Below, piece by piece: positions 37,397-48,937 of a stretch of DNA of 64,000 bases; positions within the stretch are counted from its first letter, which is position 1; each line of letters opens with the position of its first letter. Position numbers and translations under genes: made by a program. The notes beneath the pieces were generated by a model. It had not been told where the DNA came from and did no database searches. It saw only the letters and a list, made by a program, of their open reading frames with translations. The stretch spans positions 20,357,029-20,421,028 of the forward strand of contig NC_092646.1 of NCBI RefSeq assembly GCF_039555335.1, written 5' to 3'. Source of the stretch: Amphiura filiformis (Eukaryota > Echinodermata > Ophiuroidea > Amphilepidida > Amphiuridae).

Positions 37397-39072
37397 TAGT
37401 TAAGTCAAAAACCTCAATTCCGTGACCATTCACTGGCTAGTAAGGTTTGACGATTGATTCGACTTCTATGGACCATTTAGAAAAAATATAGCCCCCATGT
37501 CCCTCGCGAAAATCCCGGTATTTTTCGCTAGATGCCAAAATCCAAAATGGCCGCCGCCACCATTTTGAAAAATTAAGTTTGGAACCAGAGCACCTATAAA
37601 CCATGTACAAAGACACCTTTTCAGGTATATCGAGCGCAAGGATTCCGATGTTGACATTAGTTTGACATTACGGAATCATTTTCACCCAGAAATCCAAGAT
37701 GGTGGCCGGCACCATCTTGAAAAATTTAGTTTTGAACCAGAGGACCTAAAATTGTGTACAAAGACACTTTATATATTTGGATAAGTCGACCACAAGGATT
37801 TCAAATCTGACATTACTTTGACATTACGACCTCAGTTTTACCCAGAAATCCAAGAAGGCGGCCGCCGGCGCCATCTTGAAAAAACAAGTTTTGAACCAGA
37901 GTAACTTAAATCGTGTACAAAGACATTTTTTCGGGTAAGTCGACCCCAAGAAATCCGAATCTGACATTAATTTGACGTTATAACATAATTTTTGCCCAGA
38001 AATCCAAGATTTGGTAGAGCGTAAATATAATTTGTGAATGGGAGCACCTAGGATCATGAATTAGCTCCCTTTTTTGGCTAATTATAAAATAGTAATGGAT
38101 ATTGAAGCATAGGTATGTCATTTCAGCTTTATATGTTTATCTGGGGTTTAGATTGCTCTATCCGCGGTTTACGTCCCTTATCTATGGATAAGGCACCTTA
38201 TCTGGGGTTTAGATGCCTCATCTGGGGTTACGCTCCTTATCTGATTATCTGATGGAAGGCGCCTTATCTGGGGGTTAGGTTGCCTTATTTGGGCTTACGT
38301 CCCTTAGCTGGGGTTAAGGCGCATATGGGCTTAGATACCTTATCTGGGGTTTAGACTGCCTTATCTCGGGTTTACTTCTCTTTATATCTTAGGTTTATGT
38401 TCCTTATTTAGGGTTAAGGCGCCTTATTTGGGGTTGGGGCTGCTTTATCTGGGGTCTATGTCCTTTATCTGGTGTTACGGCGCCTTATCTGGGGTTTGGA
38501 CTGCTTTATCTGGGGTCTACGTCCCTTATCTGGGATTACGGTGCATTATCTGGGGTTTAAATGCCTTATCTGGGGTTTAGACTGCGATATGTTAAGGTTA
38601 AGGCATCTTAGCCACAGGTAAGGAAAGTAAACCCCGGATAAGCCCGTCTAAACCACAGATAAGGCGCCTTATCCCTAGATAAGGGATGCAAACCCAAGAT
38701 AAGGCAGTTTAAACCCCAGGTAAGGGACATAAACCCCAGATAAGGCGGAAATGACACACTTATGCTTCTGTTCAAAACTAAATTTGTCAAGATGTCGCCG
38801 GCATCCATCTTGGATTTCTGGGTAAAAATGATGCCGTAATGTCAAACTAATGTCAAAGTCGGAATCCTTATAGGTGCTCTGGTTCAAAACTTAATTTTTC
38901 AAACTGGCGGCGGTTGCCATTTTGGATTTTGGCCTCTAGCAAAAAAAGCCGGGATTTTTGCGAGGGACTAATGGGGGCTAATTTTTTTCTAAATAGTTCA
39001 TAGAAGTCGAATCAATCGTCAAACCTTACTAGCCAGAGAATGGTCACGGAATTGAGGTTTTTGACTTAACTA
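37397..39072. mobile_element. 1.68-kb inverted-repeat element with TTATCTGGGG arrays
   Basis: Ends TAGTTAAGTCAAAAACCTC and GAGGTTTTTGACTTAACTA, with arms of about 200 bp (GTCAAACCTTACTAGCC and its mirror). Next inside come repeats of CCAAGATGGCGGCCGCC and TTGAACCAGAG blocks. The centre (38140-38750) is an array of CCTTATCTGGGGTTTA units that switches to the reverse complement at about 38630. A truncated copy lies at 56760-57684. No transposase, so non-autonomous. Confidence 0.88.
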
Positions 39073-39235
39073 TAGACCTAAAATGTTGTGTCATTTTCAG
39101 ATAATATGTTGTGCAGAATTTTGTTCTGATTAAGTTGATATCAAATATATCTTTCAAAATTAGAGGTAACTCGACTTATGGCCTAAAACGTGACCCCTAT
39201 TTTGTCTCTGGAAAGCTATTTTGCGTTATGTACCC

Positions 39236-39574
39236 TTAATACATCAACAAAACAGGGGATGGGGCTGTTTTTGAAGCGGGATGTTCTGAAACGCAGCTGG
39301 GAGTAGTGATGCGCATTGCGGAAATTGCGAGCATGACTCGCCTGTATGGTAGAGGGGAGAAGATCATTGGTACGCGATGAGTTGGCAAGCCCTTCGGCAA
39401 ACCTGCGACAATGGTTCTTTCTCCTATCAAACAGGGACTCAAGCTCGCAAGTCCGCAAGGCGTCAGCATTGGCCCAGCGTAATCCTGCATGCACGACGTT
39501 GTAGCCTTACTCTGACCAGCAGAGAGTGAGGAGTGCCAGGCTACATCAACATATTCTAAAAGAAATTGAAACAT
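39236..39574 (-). pseudogene. LINE reverse transcriptase C-terminal fragment
   Basis: The minus strand reads EYVDVAWHSSLSAGQSK, then after a frameshift near 39480 continues ADALRTCELESLFDRRKNH and RTSRFKNSPIPCFVDVL. This is the order found after the RT domain of many animal LINEs (L-E-Y-x-x-x-x-W-H-x-x-L, later R-x-x-x-S-P-I-P-Y). 5'-truncated and frame-broken, so inactive. It sits immediately right of the 1.68-kb element. Confidence 0.8.
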
Positions 39575-39594
39575 TTTGTAAAATAAATTGAAAC

Positions 39595-40318
39595 ATATTG
39601 TTCCAAATCATATTTTATATACTCTTTATTGTACGTTAATATTGCCTTATCTGATTATGGAGTACTTTTATGGGGAAATACGTGTAAAACTTACTTAAAT
39701 AAAATGGTAAAAATTCAAAAACGGGCTATAAGAACGGTGGCAAACGGTCACTATAGAGACCACACAGCGCCATTGTTTGGTAATTATAACGTATTAAAAG
39801 TTGAAGATATGTACACACTGGAATTATAGGTAGCCCTACATTCATGTACAGGCACTCTATACATGAGCTGCCCTGTTCATTTGATAATTATTTTACCAAA
39901 CGTTCTGACATACGGTACATAACTACAAGACACGATATGTAAATGACATAAATCTAACCAAAAATAAGAAAGTCTTTTTTGATCATGCCATACAAACAAC
40001 AGGTCCCATTCTTTGGAATTCTTTAAATAAAATCTGAAAGCTTCAAAATCTGTTAAACATTTCCGCAATCAATTCAAAACAAAACTTATCTCTAAATATA
40101 ATTTCCGCGAGCACTCCCCCCCCCTTCCCTTTTCTTGTCTTTTAGTTATGTTATAAATGTAAAGTTGATTTGTTTTCTTAATATTATTTGATTTTTGGGA
40201 AAGGCTATTGTTCAGACCTTTTTGGCATTCCAGCCTTTTCCTCCATATGTACCGTGTTTGTATATTATTTTTTATGTAATGTCGTTGATTTTTATGGAAA
40301 TAAATATGAATGAATGAA
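39595..40318 (+). pseudogene. CR1-like LINE 3' fragment, plus strand
   Basis: 39620-39829 reads YGVLLWGNTCKTYLNKMVKI, QKRAIRTVANGHYRDHTAP and YNVLKVEDMYTLEL, the region after the RT domain in CR1-like elements. Stops then break the frame, although HTNNRSHSLEFFK-like remnants persist. The 3' end carries AATATGAATGAATGAATT, a short tandem tail typical of these LINEs. Inactive. Confidence 0.75.
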
Positions 40319-41495
40319 TTAAGGGGGTACTACACCCATCACATTTTTTTGCGGTTTTTTGCATTTTGTGAAGAAATGAGAAAAAAAATTGGACAAAGTG
40401 GTATGCAAAATGAAGGGCAAATCTTCTCGTTATATTGGTGGCATCGGTATGAATGTAGCTTACATGCTTTTGAAGATAGAAGCCAAAAGGAGGTACATCA
40501 CTCATGCTTTAAATTCACTTCATTTTGGAAAGCTTGCTATCAACGGATTTCGTTAAAATTTTGGATACGTGTTGCCAACGCATTAGAGAAATAATGTTGA
40601 TATGTAAAATGGGAATAAGTGGTTCCTGATGGCTTCATGAACTTGGTGATTTTCAGTGCTCCACGTCTATCAAAAACGAACTGGTTAAAATGCTTCTATT
40701 TTCAATGTTGAGCTATATTTTGTATTTGTAACTAGCGACATTATTTCACTGAAACTTAATTAAGCCATAGGTAACAGGTCACCACAACCATACTACAGCA
40801 ATGTTGAAAAAAATTGCATTTCTCGTCACCTATACCCACCATATTCAATAAGACTCGTAAGCTTAAGATTTGCCGATTTTGGTAACTATTTTGTCGTTAT
40901 TTTCTAATCCATTTCAACTAGGAACTCCAAAATTGATACAGTGATATAATATTTTAAGTGGATTAATATTTTTGAGTCTTACCTATCATTGTCGCTATCC
41001 AAGGCAAAAAAAGCAAATATATTCCATAGAATTCTGCACTCGCCACGGTATCCGAATTTTGACACGCGAATTTTGACTACAATCTATTGCGTCATAACCA
41101 GTTGCCGTGTTTTATGCATGTATATATTTAGGTATTTTTAAGCTCAAATTCTGGCGTATGGGGCAATCCCAATACGGAGCCATGGAGTAAAAAAAAAATT
41201 GGACAAGCCAAGACGGGCCGGGGGAAAGGAATTTGGGAAAATTGAGCAGATCGACGGGGAAAGCGATATTTGGTGCACATATATTAAATGGGACACGACT
41301 GATTTTTTAATAACACGCACTTTTGGAAGTCACGTAAGGCTACAGTATTACGCAGTCAAAATCATAAAAATTTTCCTGCACGTTATCCGGCACGCTACGT
41401 AGGCCCTACGCTCGCATTTAGACATTCCCATCTATACAATTTTAAAGGCCTTTCCAGTAATCCCAGCAAAGTGTGAAAAATTAAAATTGTTTATA

Positions 41496-41781
41496 ATGTC
41501 TAAAAGTGAAGGATACCCCGGTAAGTCATTTAAATTGTCATTTGGTATTTTTGAAATGTATAAATTTGGCATAGGATCCTATCAGCAGTAGGCCAATTGA
41601 TGTATGTGGCCTATCATAGGCTTAGCTAGTAATCAGATTCGTGTAAAATGTCTGATGATTTTTTTCTCGGGATGAGATTTTGTCTTTAGTACTCGGCGTT
41701 TGGCTAAACCACTAATACTATAACAACAAACAGGGACAACAAAGGCGATTATGGCCGGGGAAGGGAAGGGGAATGCAAGAG
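41496..41781 (+). CDS. Possible two-exon N-terminal coding segment
   Basis: ATG at 41496 opens MSKSEGYP and meets the donor GTAAGT at 41521. The acceptor AACAACAAACAG ends at 41733, and the next 48 bases keep frame (TTKAIMAGEGKGNAR) to the donor GTAAGA at 41782. The phase matches at the junction. No downstream exon or family was recognised, so this may be chance or a transposon gene start. Confidence 0.2.
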
Positions 41782-42639
41782 GTAAGAAATTTCAGTTGGT
41801 AGGCCTACACCATTTGGAAATCCTCCAGTGAGCCCCTTATCATGCTTATTGAATATTTTAGTAGTGTTATGACCCCGGGCTACTTTTATTTTTCCGTGTT
41901 ACCTTTAAAATGTACGCCTATCATTAAATTGCGGAATTGTAGGCCTATACTCGTGCTTTACACCGCTGATTCAGTTTATATTATCGCAACTCGCCATCTG
42001 GGGCGGTGAATTGCTTTCCCTATGCCAACAAATCTTTGCCTTCCCCACTTTAACATGCCAACCCCTCTATCGACATACCAAAACATTATCCCCCTACACC
42101 TAGGCCTACATGGCAGCCGGTACCGGTATTCAGTTTTAGGCAGGCCGAGAAGGGGCAAGCCGCAAGTTTTGGCACGTAGGCCTATATTATTGCAAAAGCC
42201 AAGTATTAATATACCCCGGGGTATAGGCCCTAATAGGTCTACTATTATTTAATACTAGATTTCGCGGTTCTCGGATTGGGTGGTTCTCGGGTTGGGTGGT
42301 TCTCGTGATAGGACTTTCTCTAATTACGCAACACCCGTTACCCATAGGCCTACCTGCGTTTTAAACTAACTATGATATACGTCTCTCAAAGATGAAGACT
42401 CAATTTGACACAATAGTAATAGTTTTGTAGCTGTGACGTTTACTTGGCCGTAATCTGGAAACCCATCGTTCGCCTCTTCCAAGCCCTGTCCTGCTACCAC
42501 ATATGAGCCCCCCAAAAGAATACCCTGGAAATAGCCATGTTCTGAGTAATAGGCCTCTGCACGTGTGTGTTGAAAATAGGCCTATTGATCCGATCAGATG
42601 CACCTGCACGATTAGCCACACTGTAATGCTTTCTGATGC

Positions 42640-42800
42640 TCGCACTGCGCCCGTTGGTACTCTGCGAACTACGTGATAGCGCACCGCGCGGACGCTCGCG
42701 ATGCCGCGCGGACGCTCGCGATGCGCACCGCGAGCACGCGTTAGTGAGCCGCGCGCACGCGATAGCGCGCGGACAGAGGACGGACGGACGGACACGCCAT
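42640..42800. repeat. CpG-rich patch with tandem GCGCGGACGCTCGCGATG
   Basis: A GC- and CpG-rich island in AT-rich surroundings. CCGCGCGGACGCTCGCGATG occurs twice back to back at about 42687-42724, followed by variants and a GGAC tetranucleotide run at 42778-42795. It may be a promoter or just a young GC-rich insertion. Confidence 0.5.
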
Positions 42801-44154
42801 TATTAGTATTAAGATGTTCACTTTTTCTACTCACTTTATTAGGGCCTACCATTTAAAATGTCTAAAATTGCGGAATTGTTAAAATGTCTTAAATTGCGGA
42901 ATTGAGCAAATTTCTCATAGGCCTACGTCCAGTGCCGTAGGCCCCTACTGTGGGAAGTCCGCCCCTAGACTAAATCCCCGGTCTCGAATATACGCACGGC
43001 CGTTGCACTGTGCTGTATACGAGCCGCCGCCATGTTTGTCCGCCATTTTGCGAGTGAGAGGCCAGGGACTCAGGCTAAGTCCGCCCCCCTTGGATGCGGT
43101 CGCCCTGAAGAATTTTACTAGGGTCTTTTTGTACTTTTGAGCCTATTTTGTTTCGTCACAAATTCCCCCTTGAATGAGGGTTTCCCCTTTCACTCCTTTG
43201 CCCCCCCCTTAAACATTCCTAGCTACGCCCATGATCCCCATGACGCCACTTCACGTGGAGGGAAGAGGCACAACATATATTTCTTGATTTTATCAGGGAT
43301 TTTACCCAGAGAAGGTGCTAGGCATACATGCTCATGTTTGAAACTGGCAACACGAGAACTTTGAACTTCTGCGGTAGTCTTGTAGCCGTCCGGCCCTGTT
43401 CAGTTTTATACACGCATTTGAATATGAATTGTTTTGCGCACTTACTTAATGCTTATGGAGCACATTTTCTTCATTAGTTTGTCAAGTTGATGTCAAATGT
43501 TCTATTCTATATTATTTGGCAATAGTGTTTTTTTTGCCTATAGTATGTCCAAACATGGTCCAATGTTGTAATTTGTTGTTTTTGATCGCAAAGGTCGGAT
43601 ATTTTTATTCCCGATTTAACTGTGCACCCGCCTGAGGGCTTCGCAAGGGTGCAGAATTCAACGAAAGTTTGACGGTAATTTTGCCTTTTTGACACTAAAA
43701 CGCATTCGATCCTTAATTTTATTTCAACAACATTTTTGATTAGGTAGCATAATGAGGCGGCTACCAACTTTTTTCCCAAATCTTAAAGAATTATTCTCAA
43801 ATGTCTGACCTGTGTATTTCCTATTGGTAATACAAATTGACGTGTCAGCCCTAAATATACATAGGCAGGTCGTATTTTGGACCGGTAGCGAGTCTAATAC
43901 GTACTGTATATGTGAATATCGATGAATGTTAGAAACGGCAGAAACCGGTTGTGAAGAAGACTACGTGGATCGTATAAGCGTCCTTACCAACCAGTCAACT
44001 TTAAGACAAATAGGTGAAAAATGACACTTTAACGACGTTCTTTCATATTTTTTTTTATTTCACATGATCAGTGCATATATCGCCTAGTTATAAATGAAAA
44101 AATATTTTTTAGACCAATCAAACCAATATATGGGTGTAGTACGCCCTTAAAGCA

Positions 44155-46506
44155 ACATTTTTCCAGCATGCGCAGCATGTATAATTTTTGGTTTGCTTTA
44201 GTTGTGATTTGAGGGATGTTCTTATTCCAACGGAGACCATTTTGACTAATATTTTTGCTTCATTGACGAAGTTCAGGGGGATGCCAGAAATATTTAAATC
44301 AGAATGAGCAGGAGGGTCTGTTTTGAAGCAGATCTGGATGGCTTGACACTTGGAGGGATTTAAGCTAAGCTTGTTGGTGTTAGTCCAGTCATTGAAATTA
44401 GTCAGTTCTTTTCCTGAAGCTTGCTTGGTTGTGGATGTGAGCGATTCTCTGCAAGTGTCAAGTCATCCACGTACTTCCAACATTTGATATCAGAATCCAT
44501 GTTTTCATGGTTTTGGGCTGCATCATTGATCACCACTTGAAACCCAATGGGACCAAGTTTAGTTCCCTGGGGAAGAGCTCCATTGAGGACCCTATACTCA
44601 GAGAGAGTTTGGTAAGTCACTTAACCATGAAACGATGGATGCGGACTCCAAGGCGGATAAACTTACTAATAAGGATAGTGTGGTCGATGATATCGAACGC
44701 CTTTGAAAAGTCCGTCAGAACCACCGTCCCAATGTTGTTGACTTTGTCAGCACCTTGGTGAATTGAGTGAAGAAGGCTGACCAAATAGTGCGATGTGGAT
44801 ATGCCCTTAATATTACCATACTGTTGGGGGTCAATCTTGTCCTGGATATCCTCCAGCACCCAGTCAGTGATGACCCCTTCACTGATTTTGGAAAAAACAG
44901 TCTGTTAAAGAGATGGGCCTGAGTTTATCAGCCCTAGGAGGGTTTGATTTGGGGATTGGAACCACTATGGCTCTCTTTTATTGAGTGGGCACAACACCTT
45001 CAGCGTATGAGCTGTTCAGAATATTGGTCAAGGGAACACTCAATTCATATGCAAATTCCTTAATTAATTTGGGAGAGATACCGCCTGGGCCACTAGCTTC
45101 GGTAGACTTGACCTTTTTGAGCTCAGCATACACATCCTAAGGGTAGAGTGATGGTGATTGATCCGGGGCCGGTAGGTAGGCCTCAAGATCCAGCGGAGGT
45201 ATGTTAGACGAGATGCTGACAAATTGGTCGTTAATTGTGTTGGGAATTGTACCATGATCATCATCACTTACACCTGAAATAGGAATACTGAGCTCAGATT
45301 TGGTGTTCCTGGTCATTGATCTTATTTGTTGGTGCCACTTTCGTAGCTCGTAGCTTAACGATTTCTTACTCTATTTGCATAATAGTCAACCTTAGATGTC
45401 TTAATTGCACGCTGGACCTTATTGCGTATCATTTTATAACGCTCTACATCATGGGCTGCAAATGCTTTCTGACGATCCTTTACAAGGGATTTGATTTTCT
45501 GAGTCATCCATGGTTTATTATTGCTATGGACTTTGAGTGTGGCAAGAGGAAGGTGTGAATCAATAGCATCATGAAGGGACCGGTAGAGTGCATCTGCTTT
45601 CAGCTGTGTGGTACTAGCAGTGAGAACATTGGACCAGTCATGATCTTGGATCCATAATCCAAATTCTCTGATCTGGGAGTCTTTGCGATGTTTGTCAATA
45701 TGAAGCACTGTTGGTCTCCAAACAATACAAATATGATCACTCTTTCCTAATGCCAAAACTGGTATGGGATCTTTGAAATGTGAGCTAATATTGCATGGTC
45801 ATGATAAGATCTAGTGTGGCTTCACCACGAGTTGGAAATGTAACTAGTTGCTTGAGATAACAGTTCTTAAGAACATTGTTCACATTCATTTTATTAAAGT
45901 CCCCCATTATTGTGAATCCTATTTCGGGATATTTGGTATGAAGAATATCCATGGATTCCAGCTGATGTTGATCGAGAAGATCCCGATGTGGCGAGTCGCG
46001 TGGAATTTAGACGCCGCACACAGCGATGACCGAGACATCTCTGGGGAGTCGTTTGGGTTGGGGCTTTACCCATAAGCACTCCAGTTCATCTGGGACAGCG
46101 ATTTCCTGGATCTCATTAGCAACAATATTGGATTTGACGTAAATTGCCACACCGCAACCCCTTTTTTGATTTTGTAAAAGGTTCGTAGCCGTCAATTGAT
46201 AGCATGTTGTCAAGAAGGTCTTTGTGAAACCATGATTCGGTGACAACGCCAACATCTATGTGCTCCTGATTATTAAGAGTTCAAATTCGTTTATGACTGA
46301 GCGTTCGTTAGCGTAAATGTGGGAAAGTCACTTCTTGGGCGTTCATGTGGGGTTCCACGAGTTGGGGTTTGAGGTAATTGCCTCAGATTGGAAAAATTAG
46401 CACCTTTCTGAGGGGCCGCAGGAATTTGATGATGGGCATTATGATTATGGTTTACAATGACATGAATCAGTCTTACTACAGGCACTGTATTAAGGATACA
46501 ATACAT
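44155..46506 (-). pseudogene. Degenerate endonuclease plus RT LINE
   Basis: A minus-strand element with several frame breaks. In coding order: an endonuclease start (FPTFTLTNAQS near 46310), RGCGVAIYVKSNIVAN at 46130-46170, the GDFN catalytic-region motif near 45897, a linker with NKPWMTQKIKSLVKDRQKAF at 45450-45510, RT motif A (VVLTDFSKAFDIIDHTI, 44680-44730), ALPQGTKLGPIGFQV (44530-44580) and the YVDD active-site box near 44470. It is almost full length for an EEP-endonuclease LINE ORF2 but cannot be translated through. It ends abruptly at the TTAA element. Confidence 0.85.
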
Positions 46507-46565
46507 GATTTACCCACAGGTGACTCATTTCGGAATGCGATCATGAATTTTTAAGAAAACAAAGT

Positions 46566-46650
46566 TTCCACAGGCTTCGTTGGGATTCGAACCAGCGATT
46601 CGAAACTTCCTTCGATTACGCGTCTAGCGCTTTACCGCTCGGCCACGATG
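46566..46650 (-). repeat. tRNA-like sequence, probable SINE head or tRNA pseudogene
   Basis: The minus strand has the A box TGGCCGAGCGGTAAAGCGC and B box GGTTCGAATCC with GCGTAATC between them at the anticodon position. The T stem and acceptor stem pair poorly and U33 is missing, so I do not call a functional tRNA. Confidence 0.55.
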
Positions 46651-47290
46651 GCAGTTGGGTGGAGGAGTATAATGATAAATGATAAATCTCATAATGCCAT
46701 CTTTAGCCTTTTGTTTACGAAAAAAGACGCGTTTTGTAAAGATAGATTAGCCGTTTTATGCATAAAGAGCACGAACGTTTGGGAAAGGTTTCAAACAAAT
46801 AATAAAGACACTGATGTGATGATGAAATTGCGTATGTCGGGAATATCTGCGTCGCAATGTTTTGTTTTGGTTCTAGGATCAAGGAATTTGACCTTAAAAT
46901 TGATAGACTTCATGACATTATCATTCGAAATCAACTAAAGATATTTCAACAGTATATGGCATCATTCTTTTTCTAGAATGTTTTATACATGTACGTGAAA
47001 TAGCTTCAACAATGGTTCGCTGCATAATGGTAAAAACAGCCTTGACCTAAAAAAGGGCGAGAGGTACCATATTTACGGATTCAGGCTAAATTTAAAATTG
47101 ATATAAAACGTTTGTTTTTTGATCGATTACAAAAATTAATTTTTGTCTTATAAAGAAATTGTGTCTGGCGTGAATTACACTAGAGTTTTTATTCTTAGGG
47201 CTCTTTGGCTTCTTCAAAATATGATTTTGTTAATGATAGAGTGAATCCCCTGGCCCTCTATAATTACGCACAAAAGATCGAGTCCCCTTA
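46651..47290. other. Intronic sequence; no exon seen
   Basis: AT-rich, no supported coding region or recognised element. It ends at the segmental duplication boundary. Confidence 0.5.
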
Positions 47291-47590
47291 ATATCGATTT
47301 CACTGAAAAAGGCCGTAACATATTATTCGTTAGGAAACTTGGAACTTATGCATATTGGGGACTTTGCAAAACGCCATTTCTAAACTTACTTCAACGCGAC
47401 TTTTGCATCACCTTCGTTCATTGATTATATAAAATTCTTGCTCAAAAGTTGTCAAGAAGAATTGTTTGAAATGTATAGAGAACTGTAGTATCATGCTTTT
47501 GTAAACACATGTAAGCTCATTTCTGATGTTAACATACACTTTACTTTCAGTGGGTGGGTTTATCTTGATGCAAACTGATTGTCTTATAAT

Positions 47591-47751
47591 CAGGGACAGG
47601 CGATTTGCGCGGAACTTTTTTTCCGCGCAATTCCGCGCAATTGGCTATTTTTTTTCCTATGGGCAGGGATACATGATTTGCACTGAAAAAAAGAGTTCCG
47701 CGCAATTCCGCGCAATTTGCTATTTTTTGCCGCGCAAATCGCCTGTCCCTG
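47591..47751. mobile_element. 161-bp hAT-like MITE with 8-bp target duplication
   Basis: Ends CAGGGACAGGCGATTTGCG and CGCAAATCGCCTGTCCCTG flanked by perfect CTTATAAT direct repeats (47583-47590 and 47752-47759). Internally TTCCGCGCAATTCCGCGCAA is repeated. The 8-bp duplication and CAGGG end fit hAT transposons. The paralogous site near 50611-50618 (CTAATAAT) is empty. Confidence 0.92.
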
Positions 47752-47846
47752 CTTATAATATATGGTAGAACAAATCTGTTGCTAATTTATTATGCTAATT
47801 ATTCTATTTCGACATGTCTCACATTCGTATTGTTTTGTGTGTGAAG

Positions 47847-47969
47847 ATGCTGATGAATGCGCAACAGGTACAAACAACTGTACTGCAGGAGCTACATGCA
47901 TTAATACCGATGGATCTTTCATATGTGCTTGCCAGGCTGGTGATGCTGAATATGGGATAACATGCACAG
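47847..47969 (+). CDS. Calcium-binding EGF-like exon 1
   Basis: A 123-bp phase 1-1 exon between TTGTGTGTGAAG and donor GTAAAT. It encodes one EGF module with six cysteines, starting DADECATGTNNC, as in calcium-binding EGFs (D-x-D-E-C), and with CINTDGSFICAC, which fits the Asp/Asn hydroxylation consensus C-x-[DN]-x4-[FY]-x-C-x-C. The last loop (AGDAEYGITC) is typical. It is most similar to the exon at 51873-51995. Role: rigid extracellular spacer between SRCR modules. Confidence 0.88.
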
Positions 47970-48080
47970 GTAAATCTACTTTATCACCCATCTACGAGCT
48001 TATTTTTTTAAATTTTGAAACACATTTTTGAACACATTAAATCGAATTCAAAACTGCTATGGGTGGGATTGTACAACTGG

Positions 48081-48160
48081 TAAAAGAAACTGAACAAAAA
48101 AGTGTTGTTCAACAATATTAAAACATCGTTGTACAACACTTTTTTGTTCAGTTTCTTTTA
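48081..48160. mobile_element. Hairpin insertion in copy A intron
   Basis: AAAAGAAACTGAACAAAAAA and its inverse TTTTTTGTTCAGTTTCTTTT flank a 23-base loop with TCAACAATATTAAAACATCG. The corresponding place in copy B (GTTAAAAGCTGTGATGTTTC, about 52118) lacks it. Confidence 0.75.
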
Positions 48161-48937
48161 ACTTTTACCATGCGATGTAACGTGTGACTCTTAACGTTTT
48201 TCTGGTAAAAACTGTGATGTTTCAATCAAGTTGAGAGAGAGATTATTCCATAATTTAGTGTTTTTTGCCATTCCTGACGGTGGTCCAGAAAATTGACTAA
48301 AACATATAAAAACTATATTTTTATCATTCATTTTCAGCATAATAAGTAAAAGTAATAATTTCTGTAACTTATACTCAAAGGATTAAGGAATTTTATGCTG
48401 GATAAACAATTTCTGTGTATTTAAAGCTTGTGTCAATTTTCAATATTTTGGGAAAAAGTGTAGGTGAATTCCAAAATACTCATCACGCATCTTTCTTTGG
48501 ATTTTGCATTTGTCAAAGTGGTGCTATGCTAAAACAATCATTTTAGATATTGGAGAAAATGAAATTCTCCATGTTTGGAATAATTTAAACTTCTAAATGT
48601 TGTTTTTTTAAAGAAATATTAGGTACCGAACACTATGCCCATTACGTGCTCCTATATAGGTGGTATAACTGTGTTGACTGTTGACACAGTAATTCCCAAA
48701 TACCGCTCACGCTCCAAAGATCAGAAATGGGGCTTAAGCACAGTAATGACATGGTATGGTGGAAGAAGCATATATGGGGGGGTGAGTGACGTAGGTCAAA
48801 TAGAAATAGGGGCGTTCTATCGACTAGTGGCATCAAAATAGTTTGCTAGGACGTATGGTTAGCGCATTCTGAGGACCCGATTTAGTTGCCATATCATTAC
48901 GGTTTGGTGTTATTATCATTATTTCATGATTTTGCAG

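Larger units (their letters stand above)
40319..44150. mobile_element. 3.8-kb TTAA-flanked element with GGTACTACACCC ends
   Basis: Left TTAAGGGGGTACTACACCCA and right ATGGGTGTAGTACGCCCTTAA are inverse, each including TTAA, a target used by piggyBac and Kolobok transposons. The interior (GC-rich around 42600-42790 and 43000-43100, with TAGGCCTA clusters) contains no intact transposase. Two candidate exons at 41496-41520 and 41734-41781 could be remnants of its own gene. The ends could belong to two separate insertions of one family. Confidence 0.55.

Noticed and set aside
38140-38750. Interstitial telomere repeat
   Set aside because: Units read CTTATCTGGGGTTTA, not a TTAGGG array, and lie inside a defined inverted-repeat element.
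46566-46650. Functional tRNA gene
   Set aside because: A and B boxes are present but acceptor and T stems do not pair and U33 is missing. The same reasoning applies at 36942-37036 and 61922-61998.
47551-47580. Extra exon after CTTTACTTTCAG
   Set aside because: The acceptor-like site is shared by both duplicates, but the following sequence soon reaches stops in copy B and has no domain.
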